The position numbers were made by a program, and so were the translations under genes. From positions 1 to 22,976 of the forward strand of contig QMME01000015.1 of assembly GCA_003647095.1 (NCBI GenBank): a DNA stretch of 22,976 nucleotides. Reading direction: 5' to 3'. This DNA is from Deltaproteobacteria bacterium (GTDB lineage: Bacteria; Myxococcota; B64-G9). Position 1 is the first letter of the stretch. Every line of letters starts with the position of its first letter. Shown piece by piece: positions 16,504 to 22,976 of the stretch. The notes below the pieces were generated by a model. The model did not search any database. It saw nothing but the letters and a program-made list of their open reading frames with translations, and was not told the origin of the DNA.

Positions 16504-17946
16504 GTGCTCACGGCAGTAACCGGAGCCAGTGGACACATCGGCAACAACCTGGTCAGGCACCTGCTGGCCCGGGGCCACCAGGTGCGTGCCCTGGTACATC
16601 GCCACCGTCTTCCCCTGGAAGGGCTGGCGGCCGAGATCGTCAGCGGCGACATCCTGGACCGGGAATCCCTGGTCCGGGCCTTCTCGGGCGCCGAGGTGGT
16701 CTTCCACCTGGCGGGACTGATCTCCATCATGGAAAGCGACTCCCGGCACCTGCAGGAGGTCAACCTGCGCGGCACCCGCAACGTCATCAGCGCCTGCCGG
16801 CAGGCGGGAGTACGGCGGCTGGTCTACACCAGTTCCGTCGAGACCCTGCTGCAGCCCGGCGGGCCCAACCCGCTGGACGAGCAGGTGGCCGTGAATCCCG
16901 ACGATCCCTGGTCGGCCTACTCGCGCTCCAAGCACCTGGCCACCCGGGAGGTCTTCCAGGCGGCCGGCGAGGACCTGGAGGTGGTGGTGGTCTACCCCAC
17001 GGCGGTGGTGGGTCCCGGCGACTGGCGACCCTCCCTGCTGGGCCGGACCATCATCGACTTCGCCCACCACCGGCTGCCCTGCCTGGTGGACGGCGGCTTT
17101 GATTTCGTCGACGTGCGCGACGTGGCCGCCGGCCTGCTCCTGGCCGCCGAGCGCGGGCAGTCCGGCCAGGGCTACCTGCTGGGCGGTCAGTACCTGAGCA
17201 TCAGGGCCATGGCCGGAATACTTGCCCGCTGCACCGGAACGGCCGCGCCGCGGGTGGTGCTGCCCCTTCCCCTGGCCCGGGCGGCGGCGTTGCTGGCACC
17301 GCCTTTCTACCGCTTGACCGGCGCCTCGCCGCGTTTCACCCCGCAATCGCTGCGCGTGCTGGCCGAGCGCCGCCGCGTGCTGCACCGCCGGGCCCACGAC
17401 CGGCTCGGCTACCTGCCGCGCCGGGCCGAGGAGGCCTTCGAGGGAGCGGTGGAGTGGTTCGCCGGGCACGACAAGATACGCCGGGTGTTCTTCTCCCGGC
17501 GCGACCTGCTGCCGGTGGCGGGATTCGTGCTGGTGATGTTGCTGTGCCTGTCCTGCGGCCTGTTCGGCCTGTTGGCCGGCAGCGGCGGCGACCGGCTCCT
17601 GGGCCTGGGGGCGTTGCTGGTCGGCCTGGGCTACCTGGCCATCAGCTGGCCGGTACGCTACGAGATCGACACCCGGCTGCTGCACGTGCGGGCCGGCCTG
17701 CTGCACCTGCGCGTACCCCGCCAAGACATCACCGCCGTGGAGCCCTCCCGCCTGCCCATCGGGGCGCCGGCCTGGTCCTTTCATCGCCTGCGCGTCTTCT
17801 ACCGCCGGGGGGGGAAAACCCGCTCGCTGCTGCTGGCGCCGGAGCAGCGCCGGGAGTTCCTGTCACTGGTGAAGGCGGACGCCTCCCGGCGGCCGGCTCC
17901 CGTCACCGGTGGCCATGATCAGGGAGAACGCCATGAAGGAAGCTGA
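16504..17946 (+). CDS. Extended SDR (NAD-dependent epimerase) fused to a membrane-anchored bacterial PH domain
   Basis: 480 residues. Residues 1-325 are an extended short-chain dehydrogenase/epimerase: TGASGHIG (6-13) binds NAD(P), TSS (109-111) and Y139-x3-K143 form the catalytic triad, and Asp49 and HLAG follow the fold. Sugar-nucleotide epimerases, dihydroflavonol reductase-like and 3-beta-HSD-like enzymes share this layout; the substrate is open. Two hydrophobic segments follow (about 336-358 and 364-382), then a domain of about 70 residues (386-458) whose pattern (YEIDTRLLHVRAGLLH...PAWSFHRLRVFY...APEQRREFL) resembles the bPH_4/YyaB family. The start is GTG 16504, with AGGAGAG 6 nt upstream. 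Its 3' end overlaps the next gene by 14 bp. Confidence 0.8.
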   Translation: MLTAVTGASGHIGNNLVRHLLARGHQVRALVHRHRLPLEGLAAEIVSGDILDRESLVRAFSGAEVVFHLAGLISIMESDSRHLQEVNLRGTRNVISACRQAGVRRLVYTSSVETLLQPGGPNPLDEQVAVNPDDPWSAYSRSKHLATREVFQAAGEDLEVVVVYPTAVVGPGDWRPSLLGRTIIDFAHHRLPCLVDGGFDFVDVRDVAAGLLLAAERGQSGQGYLLGGQYLSIRAMAGILARCTGTAAPRVVLPLPLARAAALLAPPFYRLTGASPRFTPQSLRVLAERRRVLHRRAHDRLGYLPRRAEEAFEGAVEWFAGHDKIRRVFFSRRDLLPVAGFVLVMLLCLSCGLFGLLAGSGGDRLLGLGALLVGLGYLAISWPVRYEIDTRLLHVRAGLLHLRVPRQDITAVEPSRLPIGAPAWSFHRLRVFYRRGGKTRSLLLAPEQRREFLSLVKADASRRPAPVTGGHDQGERHEGS

Positions 17947-19720
17947 CGGCAAAGCGGAAGCTCCCGGCGCCGGCTTCGGCCAGGGGCTGAGCATACTGCT
18001 GGTGGACGACGACGAACTGGTTCGCAACCTGGTCGAGGGCCTGCTGGTGCGCGACGGCTTTACCGTCAACGCCGTGGCCACCTACGCCGAGGCCATGGAA
18101 CAGCTGGGCCGGTCGAGCCCCGACCTGGCCGTGGTCGATCTCAACCTGCCCGACGGCAACGGCCTGGACATCGCCCAGTACATCGATGCCCGGGGCCTCG
18201 ACTGCGAGGTGGCCATCCTCACCGGCTTCGCCACCCTGGAGTCGGCCATCGAGGCCATGCGCGTGCGGGTGGCCGACTACCTGATCAAGCCCATTCGCGT
18301 GCACCAGATCCGCGACCGGCTCAACCGCCTGGTGGAGCACATCACCCTGCGCCGCCAGGTGGCCACCCAGTCGGAAACCATCGCCAGGCTCGAGGCCCAG
18401 GCCACCCGCGACTCGCTGACCGGCCTGTTCAACCACAGCTACTTTCAGCAGCAGCTCGAACACGAACTGGCTCGCTGCCGCCGCTACCAGCACCCGGCCA
18501 GCCTGCTGTTCATCGACGTCGACAACTTCAAGCAGGTCAACGACGAGTGCGGTCACCAGGCCGGCGATCGCGTGCTTACCATGATCGCCGCCATCCTGGC
18601 CGGTCGCTCCCGCGACAGCGACCTGGGCTTTCGCCTGCGCGAACACGACCTGGCCGCCCGCTACGGCGGCGACGAGTTCGTGCTGCTGTTGCCCGAGACC
18701 GACAAGGTGGGGGCCTCGGTCACCGCCGAGCGCCTGCGCCAGGTGGTGGAGAACAGCGACTTCGAGATTTCCCCGGCCCTGCCGGTCACCCTCTCGGTGG
18801 GCCTGGCCGAGTTTCCCGGCGACGCCGGCGACAAGAACACCCTGGTAAACAGCGCCGACGTGGCCCTCTACGCCGCCAAGTCCACCGGCCGCAACCGCAT
18901 CGTCGCCTACAGCCCCAACCTCACCCCGGAACGTCCCGCCGAGGGTTGGAGCAGCATCGTCGACCTGCAACGGGTGGAGGCCCTGGAGCAGCTGCTGGCC
19001 TCCGGCCGGGCCCCCTTCGGGTTCGCCTGTCAACCCATCGTCGAGGTCAAGACGGAGCGGGTATTCGGCCAGGAGGTGCTGTGCCGCCCCGGCGATCCCC
19101 TCTTTCCCGGCCCGGCGGAGCTGCTGCACACCGCCGCGCAGGTGGGCAAGCTCACCAACCTGGGGCGCCAGCTGCGCCAGCAGGTGGCCGACATGGTCGA
19201 GCGGACGGACGGCGACCAGTTGCTGTTCGTCAACCTGCACCCCATGGAGCTGCACGATCCGCAGCTATGCGATCCCGCCGCTCCCCTGTCGCGCCGGGCC
19301 GGGCGCGTGGTCTTCGAGATAAACAATTCCCGCAACATCCGCGATCAGAACCGCCTGCGCCGGGTACTGGGAAGACTGCGGGAGCTCGGCTTCCGCATCC
19401 TGCTCGACGACCTGTGCCAGGGCTACCTGGGCCTGAACTCGCTGGTGCGGTTGCAGCCGCAGTTCGTCAAGACCAACATCGAGTTCCTGCGCCAGGGACA
19501 AGGCTCGCAACGGGCGGGACGGCTGGTGCGCCACTTCCTGGACACGGCCGCCGGGGAGGGCGTCAAGGTCATCGCCACGGGCATCGAGAACGACCGGCAC
19601 CGGCAGGTGGCCGTCTACAACGGCTGCTCCTACCTGCAGGGATACCTGCTGGGGCGGCCGCGGGTGATTACCGGCAGCCGGGACGCGGACGGTAACGGGT
19701 CTACAGCTCCCGCAACTTGA
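17933..19720 (+). CDS. REC-GGDEF-EAL response regulator, c-di-GMP signalling
   Basis: 595 residues from ATG 17933 (AGGGAG 6 nt upstream; a longer frame starts at 17909). The receiver domain (about 18-135) has the acidic pocket DDD (25-27), phospho-acceptor Asp69, Thr97 and Lys119. The diguanylate cyclase domain (about 155-325) has an intact GGDEF (245-249) and an RxxD inhibitory site five residues before it (REHD, 236-239), so it should make c-di-GMP under product inhibition. The C-terminal EAL-like domain (about 345-580) keeps EVL, the Asn of FVNLHP, the Glu of FEINN, DD and the Lys of FVKTN. Its loop motif reads DDLCQG for DDFGTG, and the EGVE motif reads TGIE, losing a catalytic Glu. The phosphodiesterase part is therefore probably weak or only binds ligand. 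It overlaps the SDR-PH gene by 14 bp and the convergent zinc-ribbon gene by 20 bp. Confidence 0.9.
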   Translation: MKEADGKAEAPGAGFGQGLSILLVDDDELVRNLVEGLLVRDGFTVNAVATYAEAMEQLGRSSPDLAVVDLNLPDGNGLDIAQYIDARGLDCEVAILTGFATLESAIEAMRVRVADYLIKPIRVHQIRDRLNRLVEHITLRRQVATQSETIARLEAQATRDSLTGLFNHSYFQQQLEHELARCRRYQHPASLLFIDVDNFKQVNDECGHQAGDRVLTMIAAILAGRSRDSDLGFRLREHDLAARYGGDEFVLLLPETDKVGASVTAERLRQVVENSDFEISPALPVTLSVGLAEFPGDAGDKNTLVNSADVALYAAKSTGRNRIVAYSPNLTPERPAEGWSSIVDLQRVEALEQLLASGRAPFGFACQPIVEVKTERVFGQEVLCRPGDPLFPGPAELLHTAAQVGKLTNLGRQLRQQVADMVERTDGDQLLFVNLHPMELHDPQLCDPAAPLSRRAGRVVFEINNSRNIRDQNRLRRVLGRLRELGFRILLDDLCQGYLGLNSLVRLQPQFVKTNIEFLRQGQGSQRAGRLVRHFLDTAAGEGVKVIATGIENDRHRQVAVYNGCSYLQGYLLGRPRVITGSRDADGNGSTAPAT

Positions 19721-19907
19721 GCTTGCCGCTGTCGTTGACCTGGACCTTGAACTCGGCGCCGCAGTAGTAACAACGGATTTCCTCCCCCACCTTGAAGCCA
19801 TCGCCGTAGGGATTGTTGGCGTTGCACAAGGGGCAGTCGAATTCATCGAAGACGATATCCTTGGGCTTCTTCTCCTCGTCGCCCGTTCCGTGTTGGTCGA
19901 GTACCAT
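19701..19907 (-). CDS. Zinc-ribbon microprotein coupled to the PEGA kinase
   Basis: 68 residues with one probable zinc site formed by CPLC (Cys25, Cys28) and CYYC (Cys46, Cys49), in a rubredoxin-like two-knuckle arrangement. The N-terminus is acidic and polar, and no signal peptide is seen. The start is ATG 19907, sharing a base with the kinase stop (TAATG) and preceded by GGAGGGA, so it is translationally coupled to the kinase gene and likely works with it or shares its regulation. Its last 20 bases overlap the end of the convergent REC-GGDEF-EAL gene. The role is unknown; a small adaptor or substrate of the kinase is only a guess. Confidence 0.75.
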   Translation of the reverse strand: MVLDQHGTGDEEKKPKDIVFDEFDCPLCNANNPYGDGFKVGEEIRCYYCGAEFKVQVNDSGKLKLREL

Positions 19908-22282
19908 TATCCCTCCAGCTTCTTGATCAACTTGGTGGTCTTGTCGGCCTCTATAACGACCTCGAACACGTAGCGCTTGCCGGCGGAAGTCTCGAAGATT
20001 ATCTTGTGCTTGCCGGCCTTGAGCTTGAGCTTCTTGTCCGGGGGAATGGGAGTGTCGCGGCCGGTGTAGTGACCGTCGATGTACACCTTGGACCAGGGCC
20101 TGGTGTTGGCCACCAGGAAGCCAAAGCCACCCCGCTCCGTATCCGGGCGGTTGCCGGCCCCGGCCGCGGAAACCACGGGCTGGCGCTGGCGCCGCTCCAG
20201 CGTCACCCGCACCGGGTTGTCGCGTCCGGCCACCGGCACTATCGACCGCCTTGCCTCCCGGTATCCTTTCTTGCGGAACACCAGCACCAGCTTGCGCCCG
20301 GAAGATCTTTCCAGCTCCAGGGGGGTGACTCCCAGCCGCCGGTTACCGGCATACACCGCCGCCCCGGCCGGAGTGCTCTCCAGCACCAGCCGGGCCGGCG
20401 GCGGCGCGGCGGTGGCGGCCGCCGGGGCCGGGGCCGGGGCACTTGTCCCCGCGCCCGGCGCCTTTTGACGAGGCGTCTCGCCGGGAGTGGCCTTGCCCGG
20501 CGCCGGCGCTGCCCCCACCTTGGCTCCCGGAGCGGATCCGCCGCCAGCAACCTTCGGGACCGGTAGCGATGCCGGCGGGCGCCCGGGCGGGACGGCCAGC
20601 CGGCGCAGCATGACGTCCAGCACCAGGCGCGTTCCCGGGCGCAGTTTCACCTTGCGCACCAGGGATTGGTATCCCCTCTTGTCCACCTGCAGCAGGTGCT
20701 CGCCGGGCTCCAGGTGGGTGGCCACGAAGGGCGTCAAGCTGGCCACCGGCTTGCCGTCCAGCTTGACGCTCAGGCCCACGGCCGGTTCGCTTACCAGCTC
20801 CAGGGCGGCCAGCCGCGGCTGCCGGGCCTGCGAGTAGAGGCGCACGGTGACGAAGGACGACCAGCCCAGCAACAAGGCGCAGGCGACCGCCAGCACCACC
20901 AGCCAGCGGCCGGCGGACCCGCTATCCCCGGCAGGAGGCTGCCGCCGCGGCGGGGCCGGTTCCGGGCGTTGCAGGCCCCGGGTGGGCGCCTCGTGCACGT
21001 CGGCGACCGACTCGGAAAAGATCATGGTGTGGGCATCGGCCAGTTCCCCGGCCGGCTCCTTCCCGTCGCCGAAGATCATGGTCCGGGCCTCGGCCAGATC
21101 CACCCGGGCCTCCGCCGCCTCACCTTTCCCGGCATCCACCGCCGCTTCCTCGTGCGAGGTGAAGATGAGCGTCTTTTCGTTCTCGTCCGCTTCCTCGGGA
21201 GGCGCTCCCTGGACCTCCCGGGCCTGGCGCTCCTCCCGTTCCGCCTGGGCCACGATGGCATCGGGCAGGTTCTGGTAGAACTCGATGCGCTTCATCTCGG
21301 CGTCGAACTCGGAGCGGAAGGCGTCCTTGACGAAGCCGCCCAGGTCGCGCGCCGAGGTCATGCCCTTGGCCATGAGGAACTGCTGCAGGGCATCGGCGAA
21401 CTCCGCCGCGTTCTGGAAACGGTCTTCCACCTCCTTGGCCAGGGCCCGCAGGATTATCCCTTCCAGCTCCTCGGGAACATCGTGGTTGTAGGTGGAAGGA
21501 GGCACCACGTCGGCGTTGCGCACTTTTTCCAGGGTGGAGAAATCGCTCTCCCCGAGGAACAAGCGCTGCAGGGTGACCATCTCGTACAACAGCGTACCCA
21601 CGGTGAAGATGTCGGAACGTCCGTCCAGCGGCAGGCCGCGCACCTGTTCCGGGCTCATGTAGCCGAACTTTCCCTTGAGCACCCCGGCCTGGGTCTTCTG
21701 CGAACGGTTGGCGGCCTTGGCGATGCCGAAGTCGCATATCTTGATCTCGCCCTCGTAGGAGATGATGACGTTCTGCGGGCTGACGTCACGGTGAATGATG
21801 CCCAGGTGCTTGCCGGAAGGATCACGCTTGCTGTGGGCATAGTCCAGGGCCTCGCAGATGCGCCAGACGATGAACACCGCCAGGTTCAGCGGCATGGGCT
21901 GGCGCTCGCGCATCATGCGCTCCTGGATGTAGCGCAGGTCCTTGCCGTGCACGAACTCCATGGCGATGTAGTAGTCGTCCCGGAACTTGCCCAGTTCGTA
22001 GATCTGCACGATGCTGGCGTGGGTCAACTCGGCGGCGATGCGGGCCTCGTCGATGAACATGGCGATGAACTCCTTGTCCTCCGCCATGGTGGGCAGGATC
22101 TTCTTGATGGCCAGCAGCCGCTTGAAGCCGTGCACTCCCCGGGAGCGGGCCAGGAACACCTCGGCCATGCCCCCGACGTTGATCCGCTCCAGCAACAGGT
22201 ACTTGCCGAATGGAATGGGTTTCTTCAAGCGCTCGCGCTCCACCTCCGGGCTACCCTGGCCCGGGCACCATGTCGACTCCAT
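19907..22282 (-). CDS. Transmembrane Ser/Thr protein kinase with three PEGA domains
   Basis: 791 residues, myxobacterial-style Hanks kinase. Kinase core (about 25-305): glycine loop INVGGMAEV (34-42), LAIK Lys60, alpha-C Glu79, catalytic loop HRDVSPQN (164-171), DFG (184-186) and GYMSPEQ (207-213), all residues needed for activity. A linker (about 340-455) carries three short repeats, EKTLIF, ARTMIF and AHTMIF (Thr371, 401, 419). One transmembrane helix lies at about 460-482. Outside it are three PEGA beta domains (about 490-560, 640-710 and 730-791), split by an Ala/Pro-rich stretch. PEGA domains are thought to bind surface polymers. The start is ATG 22282; an in-frame GTG at 22243 is an alternative that would remove 13 residues of unlikely sequence. 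It heads a two-gene unit with the zinc-ribbon gene. Confidence 0.93.
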   Translation of the reverse strand: MESTWCPGQGSPEVERERLKKPIPFGKYLLLERINVGGMAEVFLARSRGVHGFKRLLAIKKILPTMAEDKEFIAMFIDEARIAAELTHASIVQIYELGKFRDDYYIAMEFVHGKDLRYIQERMMRERQPMPLNLAVFIVWRICEALDYAHSKRDPSGKHLGIIHRDVSPQNVIISYEGEIKICDFGIAKAANRSQKTQAGVLKGKFGYMSPEQVRGLPLDGRSDIFTVGTLLYEMVTLQRLFLGESDFSTLEKVRNADVVPPSTYNHDVPEELEGIILRALAKEVEDRFQNAAEFADALQQFLMAKGMTSARDLGGFVKDAFRSEFDAEMKRIEFYQNLPDAIVAQAEREERQAREVQGAPPEEADENEKTLIFTSHEEAAVDAGKGEAAEARVDLAEARTMIFGDGKEPAGELADAHTMIFSESVADVHEAPTRGLQRPEPAPPRRQPPAGDSGSAGRWLVVLAVACALLLGWSSFVTVRLYSQARQPRLAALELVSEPAVGLSVKLDGKPVASLTPFVATHLEPGEHLLQVDKRGYQSLVRKVKLRPGTRLVLDVMLRRLAVPPGRPPASLPVPKVAGGGSAPGAKVGAAPAPGKATPGETPRQKAPGAGTSAPAPAPAAATAAPPPARLVLESTPAGAAVYAGNRRLGVTPLELERSSGRKLVLVFRKKGYREARRSIVPVAGRDNPVRVTLERRQRQPVVSAAGAGNRPDTERGGFGFLVANTRPWSKVYIDGHYTGRDTPIPPDKKLKLKAGKHKIIFETSAGKRYVFEVVIEADKTTKLIKKLEG

Positions 22283-22300
22283 TCAAGACACGCCAGTGCG

Positions 22301-22330
22301 AGCCTAGCAAACTTACCGGGCGACTGGCAA
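22301..22330 (-). promoter_or_regulatory. Candidate promoter of the PEGA kinase
   Basis: TTGCCA (22330-22325, 5 of 6) and TAGGCT (22306-22301, 3 of 6), 18 nt apart; TGC before the -10 resembles an extended -10. The start would be near 22295, giving a very short leader to ATG 22282 or about 50 nt to GTG 22243. Confidence 0.4.
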
Positions 22331-22356
22331 GATCGGGTAGGAGATTCTGGTGTCCT

Positions 22357-22976
22357 TCAAGCCCCGGGCAGATGCCGTACCGGCTCTCCCCGGCTGCCGA
22401 CGAAGCGGCGCCCGAAGCCGCTCAGCGCCGCCAGCAACATCACCGCCGCCAGCAGCCAGCCGTGAAACACGTAGGGCCACACCGTGGTGGGACCGGGCAC
22501 GGTGATGAACTGGTAATGCGCCGTCAACGAGCGCAGGGTGGCCACCCCGATGAGTACCCCTCCAGACCAGGGGAAGATGTACCCGAAGGCCGAACTCACG
22601 GCGTCGAGGAAATTGGCCCGCCGGTAGGGATGCAGGCGGAAGGTCTTGCCGATGTCCGAGACGAAGGGAGCGGCGGCGATCTCGGCGGCGGTGTTGACGG
22701 TGATGAAGACGTTAAGGGAGGCCACCGCCGAGAAGATGGCCACCTCGGCGCGGCGCACCGAGGAACCGATGAGCCGCAGCAGTCCCTTCTTGATGGCCCC
22801 CAGGGCACCCCCCACGGCCATGATGTGCCCGGCGGTGACGATGAAGAGGATGAGAATGCCCATCTTGATGAACCCGTTGACACCGTCGGCCAGGGCCCCG
22901 GTGACCGCCCGCTGCTCGACGTCCACGGCCAGGATGGCTCCCGGGGAAGCCAGGCTGCCACCCAGCAGCCCGGCCA
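22357..22976 (-). CDS. NhaC-like Na+/H+ antiporter, C-terminal part (start outside window)
   Basis: The last 205 or so residues of an integral membrane protein; the frame is open to base 22976, so the internal GTG at 22926 is not the true start. Hydrophobic segments with VNGFIKMGILILFIVTAG, a Gly/Ala-rich loop, SLNVFITVNTAAEIAAAPF and FPWSGGVLIGVA fit the C-terminal half of the NhaC/ArsB-NhaD-like ion transporter superfamily. Conserved Asn and Thr in a helix (NVFITVNTAAEI) are in keeping with cation binding. NhaC is the best match by eye, but a related amino-acid or dicarboxylate carrier is not excluded. The kinase gene starts 74 bp downstream in the same direction and seems to have its own promoter. 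Confidence 0.65.
   Translation of the reverse strand, partial: AGLLGGSLASPGAILAVDVEQRAVTGALADGVNGFIKMGILILFIVTAGHIMAVGGALGAIKKGLLRLIGSSVRRAEVAIFSAVASLNVFITVNTAAEIAAAPFVSDIGKTFRLHPYRRANFLDAVSSAFGYIFPWSGGVLIGVATLRSLTAHYQFITVPGPTTVWPYVFHGWLLAAVMLLAALSGFGRRFVGSRGEPVRHLPGA

Noticed and set aside
15724..17784. Long minus-strand frame across the element, smpB and the epimerase gene
   Set aside because: It is antisense to well-recognised genes, Gln/Gly/Ala-rich, with no domain.

Overview
The window is about two-thirds G+C and densely coded on both strands. It carries no rRNA, tRNA, phage genes, transposase or CRISPR array that I can see. Several traits point to a deltaproteobacterial, Myxococcota/Bradymonadota-like chromosome: Cys-rich lipoproteins, thrombospondin type-3 (TSP3) calcium repeats, a Ser/Thr kinase with PEGA domains, and many small predicted lipoproteins. 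The lineage is an inference from gene style, not from a marker phylogeny.

Layout: (1) A 5'-truncated view of a DASS/SLC13 anion symporter on the minus strand (1-1234). (2) A plus-strand run of a Cys-rich lipoprotein, KtrB/TrkH and KtrA/TrkA potassium uptake genes, and an exported lipid-anchored penicillin-acylase-type Ntn hydrolase (1387-7840). (3) A 290-bp non-coding stretch with an interspersed REP-like hairpin repeat and a good sigma70-type promoter leading to a 2[4Fe-4S] ferredoxin (8131-8340). (4) Minus-strand mutS2 and a TSP3-repeat lipoprotein (8355-12271). (5) Plus-strand genes: a TPR protein, an atypical transketolase-like enzyme coupled to a 56-residue lipoprotein, smpB, an SDR-epimerase fused to a bacterial PH domain, and a REC-GGDEF-EAL c-di-GMP protein (12406-19720). 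(6) Minus-strand genes: a zinc-ribbon microprotein coupled to a PEGA Ser/Thr kinase, and the C-terminal part of an NhaC-like antiporter (19701-22976).

The most interesting signal is not a gene. Two 190-bp segments (10747-10936, minus sense, and 15807-15996, plus sense) align end to end without a single gap, at roughly 74% identity by hand count. Each begins and ends with a strong stem-loop, and each is flanked by a 4-bp direct repeat (ATTA and TGAA). Each sits between the stop codon of one gene and the start of the next (TSP3 lipoprotein to mutS2; micro-lipoprotein to smpB), in the same orientation relative to transcription. The first stem-loop shows a compensatory base-pair change between copies. 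Removing the element and one direct repeat leaves tightly spaced gene pairs in both places. I read this as an undescribed MITE-like or palindrome-ended non-autonomous mobile element, possibly with a role in RNA processing or termination.

Functionally the region mixes ion transport (DASS, Ktr, NhaC-like), envelope lipoproteins, signalling (c-di-GMP, Ser/Thr kinase) and housekeeping (MutS2, SmpB, ferredoxin). It looks like ordinary chromosome rather than a genomic island.
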